Counted from the stretch's first letter, positions 8,730 to 18,475 are shown. The stretch is DNA of 64,000 nt from Pseudomonas sp. UBA6562 (GCF_002434265.1 NZ_DJJS01000007.1:562775-626774); one strand, 5' to 3'. Program-made: numbers and translations. The notes: a model not told the origin generated them from the letters alone.

Positions 8730-11700
8730 ATGAACTTCTCCCGCTTTTTCATCACCCGGCCGATCTTCGCCGCAGTGCTGTCGTTGATCCTGCTGATCGC
8801 CGGCAGCATCGCGCTGTTCCAGCTGCCGATCAGCGAATACCCCGAAGTGGTGCCGCCGACCGTGGTGGTGCGCGCCAACTTCCCTGGCGCCAACCCCAAG
8901 GTCATCGGTGAAACCGTGGCGTCGCCCTTGGAGCAAGCCATCACCGGGGTCGAGAACATGCTGTACATGTCCTCGCAGTCCACCGCCGACGGCAAGCTGA
9001 CCCTGACCATCACCTTTGCCCTAGGCACCGACCTCGACAATGCCCAAGTGCAGGTGCAGAACCGCGTGACCCGCACCCAGCCCAAGTTGCCCGAAGAAGT
9101 GACGCGCATCGGCATCACCGTCGACAAGGCCTCGCCCGACCTGACCATGGTCGTGCACCTGACCTCGCCCGACCAGCGCTACGACATGCTCTACCTCTCC
9201 AACTACGCCATCCTCAACGTCAAGGACGAGCTGGCGCGGCTGAACGGCATCGGCGACGTGCAGTTGTTCGGCATGGGCGACTACTCGCTGCGGGTCTGGC
9301 TCGACCCGAACAAGACCGCCTCGCGCAATCTGACCGCCAGCGACGTGGTCACCGCCATCCGCGAGCAGAACCGCCAGGTCGCGGCCGGCCAGCTCGGCGC
9401 ACCGCCCGCGCCCGGCGCGACCAGCTTCCAGCTGTCGATCAATACCCAAGGCCGCCTGATCACCGAAGAAGAGTTCGAGAACATCGTGGTGCGCGCCGGC
9501 GCCAACGGCGAGATCACGCGCCTCAAAGACGTCGCCCGCGTCGAGCTGGGTTCGAGCCAGTACGCCCTGCGTTCGCTGCTGAACAACCAGCCAGCCGTGG
9601 CCATTCCGATCTTCCAGCGTCCAGGCTCCAACGCCATCGACATCTCCGATGCGGTACGGGCGAAGATGGCCGAGCTGAAGAAAGATTTCCCCGAGGGCAT
9701 GGACTACAGCATCGTCTACGACCCCACGGTGTTCGTGCGCGGCTCCATCGAAGCGGTGGTGCATACCCTGTTCGAAGCGCTGATCCTGGTGGTGCTGGTG
9801 GTGATCCTGTTCCTCCAGACCTGGCGCGCCTCGATCATTCCGCTGCTGGCGGTGCCGGTGTCGCTGATCGGCACCTTCGCGGTGATGCACCTGTTCGGCT
9901 TCTCGCTCAATGCGCTGTCGTTGTTCGGCTTGGTGCTGGCCATCGGCATCGTGGTGGACGATGCGATCGTGGTGGTGGAGAACGTCGAGCGCAACATCGG
10001 CCTTGGCTTGAAGCCCATGGAAGCCACACAGAAAGCCATGGGCGAAGTCACAGGCCCCATCGTCGCCACGGCGCTGGTGCTGTGCGCGGTGTTCGTGCCG
10101 GCGGCGTTCATTTCCGGGCTGACGGGCCAGTTCTACAAGCAGTTCGCCCTGACCATCGCCATTTCCACGGTGATCTCGGCCTTCAACTCGCTAACCCTGT
10201 CGCCGGCCCTGGCCGCAGTGCTGCTCAAGGACCACCACGCGCCGAAGGACCGCTTCTCGCGCCTGCTGGAGCGCTTGCTGGGCGGCTGGCTGTTCGCCCC
10301 GTTCAACCGCTTCTTCGAGCGCGCCTCACTGCGCTACGTAGCGGGCGTGGGCCGGGTCATCCGCTCCAGCGGCATCGCGCTGTTCGTCTATGCCGGGCTG
10401 ATGGCCCTGACCTACCTGGGCTTCGCCTCGACGCCCACCGGTTTCGTGCCTGCGCAGGACAAGCAGTACCTGGTGGCCTTCGCGCAACTGCCGGATGCGG
10501 CGAGCCTGGACCGCACGGAAGCCGTCATCAAGCGCATGAGCGAAATCGCCTTGAAGCAACCCGGTGTATCCGACTCGGTGGCCTTCCCGGGCCTATCGAT
10601 CAACGGGTTCACCAACAGCCCCAACAGCGGGGTGGTGTTCACGCCGCTGAAACCCTTCGACGAACGCAAGGACCCAAGCCAGTCGGCCGCCGCCATCGCC
10701 GCCGCGCTCAACGCCCAGTTCGCCGACATCGAAGACGCCTACATCGCCATCTTCCCACCGCCACCGGTCCAGGGCCTGGGCACCATCGGCGGCTTCCGCC
10801 TGCAGATCGAAGACCGCGGCAACCTGGGCTACGAAGCGCTGTACCGCGAAACCCAGAACATCATCGCCAAGAGCCATGACGTGCCGGAACTGGCCGGGCT
10901 GTTCACCAGCTACCAGGTCAACGTGCCGCAGGTCGATGCCGCCATCGACCGTGAGAAAGCCAAGACCCATGGCGTGGCGATCAACGACATCTTCGACACC
11001 TTGCAGATCTACCTGGGCTCGCTGTACGCCAACGACTTCAACCGTTTCGGCCGCACCTACCAGGTCAACGTCCAGGCCGAGCAGCAGTTCCGCCTCGATG
11101 CCGAGCAGATCGGCCAGCTCAAGGTACGCAACGACCGTGGCGAGATGGTCCCGCTGGCGAGCTTCCTCAAGGTCAGCGACACCTCCGGCCCCGACCGGGT
11201 GATGCATTACAACGGCTTCATCACCGCCGAGATCAACGGCGCTGCGGCGCCCGGCTACAGCTCCGGACAAGCGGAAGCGGCGATCGAGCGGCTGCTCAAG
11301 CAGGAATTGCCCAATGGCATGGTGTTCGAATGGACCGACCTGACCTACCAGCAGATCCTCTCGGGCAATACCGCGCTGCTGGTGTTCCCGCTCTGCGTGC
11401 TGCTGGCGTTCCTGGTGCTGGCGGCGCAGTACGAAAGCTGGAGCCTGCCGTTGGCGGTGATCCTGATCGTGCCGATGACGCTGCTGTCGGCCATCACCGG
11501 GGTGATGCTGGCCGGTAGCGACAACAACATCTTCACCCAGATCGGCCTGATCGTACTGGTGGGCCTGGCGTGCAAGAACGCCATCCTCATCGTCGAGTTC
11601 GCCAAGGACAAGCAAGCCGAAGGCCTCGACCCGCTGGCGGCCGTGCTGGAAGCCTGCCGTCTGCGCCTGCGGCCGATCCTGATGACCTCGATCGCCTTCA

Positions 11701-11912
11701 TCATGGGCGTGGTGCCGCTGGTGCTGTCGTCCGGCGCCGGGGCCGAAATGCGCCATGCCATGGGTGTGGCGGTGTTCTCGGGGATGATCGGGGTGACGCT
11801 GTTCGGCCTGTTCCTGACCCCGGTGTTCTTCTTCCTGATCCGCCGTTTCGTCGAACGTCGCGAGGCGCGCAAGGCCGCCGTTCGCCCCGTCGCCCTGGAG
11901 AGCCAGCCATGA
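8730..11912 (+). CDS. mexF: RND efflux transporter MexF
   Basis: This is a 1060-residue HAE1-type RND inner-membrane pump. It starts MNFSRFFITRPIFAAVLSLI with AAGGA before the ATG. The twelve membrane segments and two large periplasmic loops are in the expected places. The proton-relay aspartates are seen in VVDDAIVVVENV in TM4, and the partner lysine lies in the second-half repeat near ACKNAILIVEFAKD. The sequence follows MexF of P. aeruginosa very closely in the first several hundred residues as I remember it. It takes substrates from the periplasm and inner leaflet and passes them to OprN. The last codons overlap the oprN start (ATGA). Confidence 0.95.
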   Translation: MNFSRFFITRPIFAAVLSLILLIAGSIALFQLPISEYPEVVPPTVVVRANFPGANPKVIGETVASPLEQAITGVENMLYMSSQSTADGKLTLTITFALGTDLDNAQVQVQNRVTRTQPKLPEEVTRIGITVDKASPDLTMVVHLTSPDQRYDMLYLSNYAILNVKDELARLNGIGDVQLFGMGDYSLRVWLDPNKTASRNLTASDVVTAIREQNRQVAAGQLGAPPAPGATSFQLSINTQGRLITEEEFENIVVRAGANGEITRLKDVARVELGSSQYALRSLLNNQPAVAIPIFQRPGSNAIDISDAVRAKMAELKKDFPEGMDYSIVYDPTVFVRGSIEAVVHTLFEALILVVLVVILFLQTWRASIIPLLAVPVSLIGTFAVMHLFGFSLNALSLFGLVLAIGIVVDDAIVVVENVERNIGLGLKPMEATQKAMGEVTGPIVATALVLCAVFVPAAFISGLTGQFYKQFALTIAISTVISAFNSLTLSPALAAVLLKDHHAPKDRFSRLLERLLGGWLFAPFNRFFERASLRYVAGVGRVIRSSGIALFVYAGLMALTYLGFASTPTGFVPAQDKQYLVAFAQLPDAASLDRTEAVIKRMSEIALKQPGVSDSVAFPGLSINGFTNSPNSGVVFTPLKPFDERKDPSQSAAAIAAALNAQFADIEDAYIAIFPPPPVQGLGTIGGFRLQIEDRGNLGYEALYRETQNIIAKSHDVPELAGLFTSYQVNVPQVDAAIDREKAKTHGVAINDIFDTLQIYLGSLYANDFNRFGRTYQVNVQAEQQFRLDAEQIGQLKVRNDRGEMVPLASFLKVSDTSGPDRVMHYNGFITAEINGAAAPGYSSGQAEAAIERLLKQELPNGMVFEWTDLTYQQILSGNTALLVFPLCVLLAFLVLAAQYESWSLPLAVILIVPMTLLSAITGVMLAGSDNNIFTQIGLIVLVGLACKNAILIVEFAKDKQAEGLDPLAAVLEACRLRLRPILMTSIAFIMGVVPLVLSSGAGAEMRHAMGVAVFSGMIGVTLFGLFLTPVFFFLIRRFVERREARKAAVRPVALESQP

Positions 11913-13324
11913 ACCTACTCAAAGCCCTGACCCCGAGCTTGTTGGCACTGGCCCTGGCGGCCTGTGCGGTGGGCCCGGACTACCACGCGCCGGATACCGT
12001 GCCGGCGCAGCTGGACGCGCAACTGCAAGGCCAGCGCCTGGACCGCGCGCGGTTCGAGAGCGCCTGGTGGCGGCAGTTCGACGACCCGGTGCTGAACCAG
12101 TTGGTCAGCGTCTCGCTGGCCGGCAACCGCGACTTGCGTGTGGCGTTCGCCCGGCTCAAGGCGGCGCGCTCGCTGCGTGAAGAAGACAGCCTGGACCGCG
12201 TACCGACGGTCACCAGCCGCGCCAGCAGCGAGCTGGGCAAAAGCCAGATTCCGGGGCAGACCGACGATCGGGTCAACATCGAGCGCTATGACCTGGGCCT
12301 GGACATGGCCTGGGAGCTTGACCTGTTCGGCCGCATCCAACGGCAGATCGAAGCCAGCCAGGCCCGTGAGGATGCCGCGGCCGCCGACTTGCAACAATTG
12401 CAGGTCAGTTTGATCGCGGAGCTGGTCGACGCCTACGGCCAACTGCGTGGTGCTCAACTGCGCGAACGCATCGCCACCGACAACCTCGACAACCAACGCC
12501 AGTCGCGCTCGCTCACCGAGCGGCTGCGCGATGCGGGCGTGGGCAACGAACTGGACGTGATGCGCGCCGAGGCGCGCCTGGCCGGCGTCGAAGCCACGGT
12601 GCCGCAATTGCAAGCGCAGCAGGCGCGGGCAAGCAACCGCATCGCCACCCTGCTCGGCCAACGTGCCGATGCGCTGAACGTCGACCTCTCGCCCAGGGCT
12701 TTGCCGGCGATCGCCAAGACCCTGCCGGTGGGCGACCCCGGCGAGCTGCTGCGCCGGCGCCCGGACATCCGCCGCGCCGAGCGCGAACTGGCCGCTGCCA
12801 CGGCCTCGGTCGGCGTGGCCACAGCCGATCTGTTCCCACGGGTCAGCCTCAGCGGCTTCCTTGGTTTCACCGCCGGGCGAGGCTCGCAACTGGGCAGCGC
12901 CGCAGCCAACGCCTGGGCCTTGGGGCCTAGCATTCAATGGGCGGCGTTCGACTTGGGCAGCGTGCGCGCCCGCCTGCGCGGCGCCAAGGCCGACGCCGAG
13001 GGCGCACTGGCCAGCTACGAGCAGCAGGTGCTGCTGGCCTTGGAGGAGTCGGCCAATGCCTTCAGCGACTACGGCAAGCGTCAGCAGCGGCTGCGCGCCC
13101 TGGTGCGCCAGAGCGAGGCCAGCCGCAAGGCTGCGGAGCTGGCCTCGATACGCTACCGCGAAGGCAGTGTCGATTATCTGGTGCTGCTCGATGCCGAGCG
13201 CGAACGCCTGGCGGCCGAGGATGCGCAGGCCCAGGGCGAGGTCGAGCTGTACCAGGGCATCGTCGACATCTACAAAGCCCTGGGTGGGGGCTGGGAGCCG
13301 ACGGTGGTGGCCAGCGCCCGCTGA
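11909..13324 (+). CDS. oprN: RND outer-membrane factor OprN
   Basis: This is a 471-residue TolC-like lipoprotein of the NodT family. The ATG at 11909 overlaps the mexF stop by four bases, indicating translational coupling. The signal peptide ends in a lipobox (LALAACAVGPDY). Typical OEP family segments follow: RFESAWWRQFDDP, GNRDLRVAFARLKAARSLR, DLGLDMAWELDLFGRIQRQ, GELLRRRPDIRRAER and TADLFPRVSLSGFLGF. It forms the trimeric outer-membrane channel for MexEF. The reading frame continues upstream inside mexF, but that part is only a shadow. A short GC hairpin lies about 50 bp after the stop. Confidence 0.93.
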   Translation: MNLLKALTPSLLALALAACAVGPDYHAPDTVPAQLDAQLQGQRLDRARFESAWWRQFDDPVLNQLVSVSLAGNRDLRVAFARLKAARSLREEDSLDRVPTVTSRASSELGKSQIPGQTDDRVNIERYDLGLDMAWELDLFGRIQRQIEASQAREDAAAADLQQLQVSLIAELVDAYGQLRGAQLRERIATDNLDNQRQSRSLTERLRDAGVGNELDVMRAEARLAGVEATVPQLQAQQARASNRIATLLGQRADALNVDLSPRALPAIAKTLPVGDPGELLRRRPDIRRAERELAAATASVGVATADLFPRVSLSGFLGFTAGRGSQLGSAAANAWALGPSIQWAAFDLGSVRARLRGAKADAEGALASYEQQVLLALEESANAFSDYGKRQQRLRALVRQSEASRKAAELASIRYREGSVDYLVLLDAERERLAAEDAQAQGEVELYQGIVDIYKALGGGWEPTVVASAR

Positions 13325-13372
13325 ATGCGAAAGGGGTGCGTCAATGGCGATGCCCCTATTGCAAGGTTCGAA

Positions 13373-13391
13373 GGGCCGCTGTGTTCGGCCC
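13373..13391. terminator. GC hairpin downstream of oprN
   Basis: The sequence forms GGGCCG, a seven-base loop, then CGGCCC: a perfect six-pair stem about 50 bp after the oprN stop. There is no T run, so it may be a weak terminator, an mRNA 3'-end stabiliser or a decayed REP element. The remaining gap to the next gene (13392-13592) shows no gene I can support. Confidence 0.35.
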
Positions 13392-13592
13392 CTGACGACC
13401 ACGAGGACTGCATACGACCGTTCGCCTGCGCATCGCGCAGGCACCCTCCATTTCGGCTGCCATGCAAGGTGGCGGTGAGCGACAACGGGTTGTGCAACCC
13501 AGCAGAAAAATCGCATCTGATAGTGGTTCGCCATTATCCCGGTTCTCGCACGGGGGCCGTCGGGGTTAGAATGCGCAAAATCCGGAGCGCCG

Positions 13593-14597
13593 ATGAACCA
13601 CGAACGCCTGCCCCCAAATGACCCCGATGCGATCACCGATGCCGCCGCGCACTGGTGCATGCGCCTGCATGCCGACGACTGCACCGAAGCCGAACGCCAG
13701 GCGTTCGCGCAGTGGTTGGCGGCCGATCCCCGGCATGCCGAGGAGTACAAGGCCATTGGCGCGATCTGGCAGAACGTCGAGCATGTACCGCGCAGCCAGA
13801 CCCATCTGGTCTACAACCCGCCCTACCGTCGTCCGCCGCTGCGCTATCGCCTGCGTCGCTTTGCGCCCGCCTTCGCCTGCGCTCTGCTGGCCCTGCCCGT
13901 TGCCGGTTGGTTCGGCTGGGAGCAAGGACTGCTGCCCAACAGCTACCAGCACCTGAGCAGCGGCGCTACCCGGCAGACGGTGCAGTTGAGCGACGGCAGC
14001 CAGGTCGAGTTGAACCTGCACACCGAGTTGCGGTATTTCAACTTCAAGGACCAGCGCAAGGTGGTGCTGGTCGAAGGCGAAGCCTTCTTCAAGGTCGCCC
14101 ACGACAGCGAACACCCGTTCATCGTGCAGGCCGGGCGCGGTCATACCCGCGTCACCGGCACGCAGTTCAACGTGTGGAAATATCAGGACCAGGTCAAGGT
14201 CACGTTGGTACAGGGCTCGGTGCTGGTCAGCAGCGACGGCGACGACGGTTATCGCCTCAGCCCCGGCATGCAGGCCACCTACCGCAAGGGCGACTTCGAG
14301 CCGCAACTGGCGCAGAACGACGACTACGAACGCAGCCTGGCCTGGCGCAGCGGCAAGCTGGTGCTGGACGACCTCAGCCTGCAACAGGCCCTGCCCATCA
14401 TCAGCCGCTACCTCGACAAGCCGCTGCGCGTCGCCGACGACAGCACCGGCAAGATCCGCATCAGCGGCGTGTACAACACCGGCGAGGTCGAGCGCCTGGT
14501 GGCCATGTTGCCCAAGGTGCTGCCGGTCTACCTGACCCGCAGCAAGGATGGCGGCACCGTGCTCAACCGCATCGCCCTGCCGCCACCGCGCGGCTGA
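13593..14597 (+). CDS. FecR-family anti-sigma regulator without a sigma partner
   Basis: The protein has 334 residues, with GGAG five bases before the ATG. Its order is the classic FecR one: a cytoplasmic DUF4880 segment (DAAAHWCMRLHADDCTEAERQAF with the WLAADPRHAEEY motif), one transmembrane helix (about residues 90-112) and the periplasmic FecR domain (SDGSQVELNLHTELRY, HPFIVQAGRGHTRVTGTQFN). A C-terminal STN-like piece (LQQALPIISRYLDKPLRV) follows. FecR proteins relay a TonB-receptor signal to an ECF sigma factor. Such genes normally follow a fecI-type gene immediately, but the upstream gene here is oprN and the downstream gene is a convergent antiporter. It may be an orphan working with a sigma factor elsewhere, or what remains after loss of the sigma gene. 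Confidence 0.85.
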   Translation: MNHERLPPNDPDAITDAAAHWCMRLHADDCTEAERQAFAQWLAADPRHAEEYKAIGAIWQNVEHVPRSQTHLVYNPPYRRPPLRYRLRRFAPAFACALLALPVAGWFGWEQGLLPNSYQHLSSGATRQTVQLSDGSQVELNLHTELRYFNFKDQRKVVLVEGEAFFKVAHDSEHPFIVQAGRGHTRVTGTQFNVWKYQDQVKVTLVQGSVLVSSDGDDGYRLSPGMQATYRKGDFEPQLAQNDDYERSLAWRSGKLVLDDLSLQQALPIISRYLDKPLRVADDSTGKIRISGVYNTGEVERLVAMLPKVLPVYLTRSKDGGTVLNRIALPPPRG

Positions 14598-14600
14598 GCC

Positions 14601-15920
14601 TTACAGCACCATCGCCGCCAGCCAGCCGAAGGCCAGCAACGGCAGGTTGTAATGCAGGAAGGTCGGGACCACGGTGTCCCAGATGTGGTGGTGCTGGCCG
14701 TCGACGTTCAGGCCCGAGGTCGGCCCCAGGGTCGAGTCCGAGGCGGGGGAACCGGCGTCGCCCAAGGCCCCTGCCGTACCGACGATGCACACCGTGGCCA
14801 GCGGGTCGAAGCCCAGTTGCAGGCACAGCGGCACGAAGATCGCCGCCAGGATCGGCACGGTCGAGAACGACGAACCGATGCCCATGGTCACCAGCAACCC
14901 CACCAACAGCATCAACAGCGCGCCGATGCCCTTGCTGTGGTCGATCCACTGGGCCGCGGCCTCGACCAGCGACTTCACTTCGCCGGTGCTTTTGATCACT
15001 TCGGCAAAGCCCGACGAGGAAATCAGGATAAAGCCGATCATGGCCATCATCTTCATGCCTTCGGTGAACAGGTCGTCGGTGTCTTTCCAGCGCACGATGC
15101 CCGATAGCGAGAAGATCAAAAAGCCGACCATCGCGCCGATGATCATCGAATCCAGCCACAGCTGCACCACGAACGCGGCCAGAATGGCCAGCCCGGCCAC
15201 CAGCAAGGTCAAAGGGTTGTACTGCACGCTGACCTGCTCGACCTGCTCGATGCGTGCCAAGTCATAGTCGCGCTTGCGCCGGTAGCTGACGAACACCGCC
15301 ACCAGCAGGCCGAAGAGCATGCCAGCCGCAGGCAGGGCCATGGCATGGGTGACGTTGATGCCACTGACGTCGACTCCGGCGCGGCTGACGTTGGCCAGCA
15401 GGATCTGATTGAGGAAGATGTGGCCGAAGCCCACCGGCAGGAAGATATAGGGCGTGATCAAGCCGAAGGTGATCACGCAGGCGATCATTCGCCGGTCGAT
15501 GCGCAGTCGGGTCAGCACATACAACAGCGGCGGGACCAGCAGCGGAATGAAGGCGATGTGGATCGGCAGGATGTTCTGCGACGCCACCGATACCACCAGC
15601 AGCAGCCCGATCAGCAGCCACTTGACCTTGCCGCCTTCGGCCTGCCCCTGGCGATCGAACATCGCCAGCGCGCGGTCGGCCAACGCGTGGGCCAGACCCG
15701 ACTTGGCGATGGCCACGGCGAACGCGCCGAGCAAGGCGTAGGACAACGCCACCGTCGCGCCGCCGCCCAGGCCGGTGTTGAAGGCTTGCAGCGTGCCTTC
15801 GATGCCCAGCCCCCCGACCAGCCCACCGGTCAGGGCGCCGATGATCAACGCGATGACCACGTGCACACGGGACAGGCTCAGGACCAGCATGACGCCGACC
15901 GCGGCAATGACTGCATTCAT
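14601..15920 (-). CDS. Na+/H+ antiporter family protein (NhaC/YuiF-like)
   Basis: The integral membrane protein has 439 residues from the ATG at 15920 (MNAVIAAVGVMLVLSLSRVHVV), with GAGG about ten bases upstream. About eleven hydrophobic segments are seen. Family marks include the glycine-rich ALTGGLVGGLGI, the PIHIAFIPLLVPPLL helix and the late GTAGALGDAGSPASDSTLGP loop, typical of the ion-transporter superfamily members annotated as Na+/H+ antiporter family. The exact ion or substrate is not certain; the family also contains amino-acid/H+ carriers. It converges on the FecR gene with only three bases between the stops. The 391 bp upstream are shared with a chemoreceptor gene facing the other way. 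Confidence 0.78.
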   Translation of the reverse strand: MNAVIAAVGVMLVLSLSRVHVVIALIIGALTGGLVGGLGIEGTLQAFNTGLGGGATVALSYALLGAFAVAIAKSGLAHALADRALAMFDRQGQAEGGKVKWLLIGLLLVVSVASQNILPIHIAFIPLLVPPLLYVLTRLRIDRRMIACVITFGLITPYIFLPVGFGHIFLNQILLANVSRAGVDVSGINVTHAMALPAAGMLFGLLVAVFVSYRRKRDYDLARIEQVEQVSVQYNPLTLLVAGLAILAAFVVQLWLDSMIIGAMVGFLIFSLSGIVRWKDTDDLFTEGMKMMAMIGFILISSSGFAEVIKSTGEVKSLVEAAAQWIDHSKGIGALLMLLVGLLVTMGIGSSFSTVPILAAIFVPLCLQLGFDPLATVCIVGTAGALGDAGSPASDSTLGPTSGLNVDGQHHHIWDTVVPTFLHYNLPLLAFGWLAAMVL

Positions 15921-16104
15921 TTCTTCGAGTACCTCGTTGCGACAGACGAAAGCGAGCGCACCGGCGCCAGGCTGCCTAAGGCAGGGCCGGTACGAAAGGA
16001 TGGTTGTTCTTGGAGGGCGCACACTCTGAAGCAGCCCCGCCCGCTTGTCAAAGCGACGCAGCCCACGGCTCGCCCGCCCGCCAGGTTTTTCTTGAACGCT
16101 TGGA

Positions 16105-16131
16105 TAAAGAAAAACTGGGCACCGCCGATGC
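16105..16131 (+). promoter_or_regulatory. FliA (sigma-28) promoter for the chemoreceptor gene
   Basis: TAAAGAAA at 16105-16112 and GCCGATGC at 16124-16131 are separated by exactly 11 bases. The flagellar sigma-28 consensus is TAAAGTTT-N11-GCCGATAA. It lies about 180 bp before the chemoreceptor start, giving a leader of roughly 175 bases. It sits in the 391 bp gap 15921-16311, in which I see no gene. Confidence 0.65.
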
Positions 16132-16311
16132 AGTTGCGAGCCCAGGAAACCAACGACGGACCCGCGGGCCGACGCCAGGCTGGAGGGATCAAGCCGGGCG
16201 CTTGCAGGGCGCGCCTTCACGCAAGGCGCCCGGGCAGGAGTGCGTGGCAGCGCCACGGGATTACGCGGGTGGTGTCGTCCAGAACTAGAACCGATTCCAA
16301 GAGAGTGCCTC

Positions 16312-18459
16312 ATGCCGCTGCGTCAATTGTCCATCCAATGGAAGATCACCCTGCTGGCCGGCTTGTGCCTGGCCAGCATCGTCACGTTGCTGGTCGGCCT
16401 ATCGCTGTATCGTATGAACGCCAGCGCCGGCCTGGTCGAAGCCAGCAGCATGCAGATGCTGGGCAAGGTCGCCCAGGCGCGGCTGGAAGCGCAGAGCGAG
16501 GCCCAGGGCCTGAACGTGCGCCGCCAGTTCATGGACGCCTATCAGTACGGCGCCGGCGTCGCGCGCCAGGTGATGTTCGTGCGCGAGCAGGCGCGCAAGC
16601 GTCAGTTCGACGCCCGCGACCTGCGCCAGGACCTGACCGACCAAGTGCACAAGGCCTTGCAAGGCAACCCCGACCTGCTCGGCTTTTCGCTGGTCTTCGA
16701 GCCCAATGCCCTCGACCGCCAAGACAGCCAGTTCGCCGGTCAGGAGGCTTTGGGCAGCAACGCCGACGGCCGTTTCGCGTTGTACTGGTCGCAACCGCGC
16801 CCCGGCCAGCTCACCGCCATGGCCTTGCCCGAGCGGGACATGGCCGACACCAGCATCGGCCCGAGCGGCGAGCCGGCCAACACCTGGTGGGTCTGCCCCC
16901 GCAGCACGGCCAAGGTGTGCATCAGCGAACCCTACTTCTATGCCATCGACGGCCAACAGGTGCTGATGACCAGCATCGTCTTCCCGCTGATGGAGAACGG
17001 CAAGGCCATCGGTACGTTGTCCACCGACATCAACCTCAACAGCCTGCAAGCCATCAGCGAACGTGCCAGCGCCGGCCTCTACGAGGGCCGCACCACGGTC
17101 GGCATTCTCAGCCCGGCCGGGTTGCTGGCTGGCTACAGCGCCGACGCCAGCAAGCTTTCGCAGCGCTATGAGCAGGTCGACCCGGCGCAAGGCGCAGAGC
17201 TGGTGCGCACTCTAGGTCAGGGCCAGGCGCAGCAGGTGGTCGAACACGAGCACCGGCTCAAGGTGCTGACCAGCTTCGAACCGGTACCCGGCAGCAAACG
17301 CTGGGGCGTCTTGCTGGACCTGCCCAAAAGCGTGCTGACCGCACCTGCCGAAAGCCTGAAGAGCGAGCTCGACACCCTCAACCGTGAGGGCATGCTGCTG
17401 CAATTGGCCCTCGGCATCGCCGCGGCCATCGCCGGTCTGCTGCTGGTCTGGCTGCTGGCGCGCGGTGTGACCCGTCCGATCCTGGGCGTCGCGGCCAGGC
17501 TCAAGGACATCGCCAGCGGCGAAGGCGACCTCACCCGCCGCTTGACCTACGACAAGCGCGACGAACTGGGCGAGCTGGCCGGCTGGTTCAACCGTTTCCT
17601 CGACAAGCTGCAACCGACCATCGCCGAGGTGAAGGCCTCGGTGCAGGCCGCACGCGGCACCGCCGACCAGTCGGCGGCCATCGCCAGCCAGACCAGCGCC
17701 GGCATGGAACAGCAGTACCGCCAGGTCGACCAGGCCGCCACGGCCTCCCACGAAATGAGCGCCACCGCCCAGGACGTCGCCCGCAGCGCGGCCCAGGCGG
17801 CGCAAGCGGCGCGCGATGCCGACCAGGCTACCCGCGAAGGCTTGACGGTGATCGAACGCACCACGCAAAGCATCGACCACCTGGCCGCCGACATGAGTAC
17901 GGCCATGGCCCAGGTGGCGGGGTTGGCACAGAACAGCGACAAGATCGGCTCGGTGCTCGAAGTGATCCGCTCGATTGCCGAACAGACCAACCTGCTCGCC
18001 CTCAACGCCGCCATCGAAGCGGCCCGCGCGGGCGAAGCGGGTCGCGGCTTCGCCGTGGTGGCCGACGAGGTGCGCAACCTGGCCCGAAGGACCCAGGAGT
18101 CGGTCGAAGAAACGCGCCAGGTGATCGAAGCCCTGCAAGCCGGCACCCAGGAGGTGGTCGGTGCCATGCAAGGCGGCCATCAACAGGCTCAAGGGGGCGT
18201 GGAACAGGTGTCTGCCGCTGCGGCTGCGCTGCAACGGATCGGCCATGCGGTATCGGTCATCACCGACATGAACCTGCAAATCGCCAGCGCTGCGGAAGAG
18301 CAAAGCGCCGTGGCCGAAGAGATCAACAGCAACATCGCCACCATCCGCGACGTGACCGAGTCGCTGTCGGGGCAGGCCAACGAATCGGCGCGGGTCAGCC
18401 AGTCGTTGAACCAGTTGGCGAATCAGCAGCAGGGGTTGATGGATCAGTTCCGCGTCTAG
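16312..18459 (+). CDS. Methyl-accepting chemotaxis protein with dCache-type sensor
   Basis: The transmembrane chemoreceptor has 715 residues. The ATG at 16312 has GAGAG upstream and gives a short cytoplasmic N-terminus and the first membrane helix (about residues 13-33). A periplasmic sensor of ~340 residues follows, of two-module Cache look (WVCPRSTAKVCISEPYFYAIDG, MTSIVFPLMENGKAIGTLSTDI). A second membrane helix lies near residue 370, then a HAMP domain and the signalling hairpin. The hairpin tip contains EQTNLLALNAAIEAARAGEA and GRGFAVVADEVRNLARRTQE, which bind CheA/CheW. There is no C-terminal CheR-docking pentapeptide. A FliA-type promoter upstream fits. Size and layout resemble the polyamine receptor group (McpU/TlpQ), but the ligand cannot be read from this. 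Confidence 0.9.
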   Translation: MPLRQLSIQWKITLLAGLCLASIVTLLVGLSLYRMNASAGLVEASSMQMLGKVAQARLEAQSEAQGLNVRRQFMDAYQYGAGVARQVMFVREQARKRQFDARDLRQDLTDQVHKALQGNPDLLGFSLVFEPNALDRQDSQFAGQEALGSNADGRFALYWSQPRPGQLTAMALPERDMADTSIGPSGEPANTWWVCPRSTAKVCISEPYFYAIDGQQVLMTSIVFPLMENGKAIGTLSTDINLNSLQAISERASAGLYEGRTTVGILSPAGLLAGYSADASKLSQRYEQVDPAQGAELVRTLGQGQAQQVVEHEHRLKVLTSFEPVPGSKRWGVLLDLPKSVLTAPAESLKSELDTLNREGMLLQLALGIAAAIAGLLLVWLLARGVTRPILGVAARLKDIASGEGDLTRRLTYDKRDELGELAGWFNRFLDKLQPTIAEVKASVQAARGTADQSAAIASQTSAGMEQQYRQVDQAATASHEMSATAQDVARSAAQAAQAARDADQATREGLTVIERTTQSIDHLAADMSTAMAQVAGLAQNSDKIGSVLEVIRSIAEQTNLLALNAAIEAARAGEAGRGFAVVADEVRNLARRTQESVEETRQVIEALQAGTQEVVGAMQGGHQQAQGGVEQVSAAAAALQRIGHAVSVITDMNLQIASAAEEQSAVAEEINSNIATIRDVTESLSGQANESARVSQSLNQLANQQQGLMDQFRV

Positions 18460-18475
18460 GGGCTTGGTAGACGGT

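Noticed and set aside
7458..8936. 492-codon reading frame antisense to mexE
   Set aside because: Mirror of the mexE codons; no recognisable domain and it covers the mexE/mexF junction.
11570..11908. N-terminal extension of the oprN reading frame into mexF
   Set aside because: Lies wholly inside mexF; the lipoprotein signal and ATGA coupling fix the oprN start at 11909.
13325..13592. Possible missing sigma gene or small protein in the gap before FecR (a 98-codon frame begins at 13325)
   Set aside because: No sigma region 2 or 4 motifs in any frame; the 98-codon frame has no ribosome site and runs into the FecR start.
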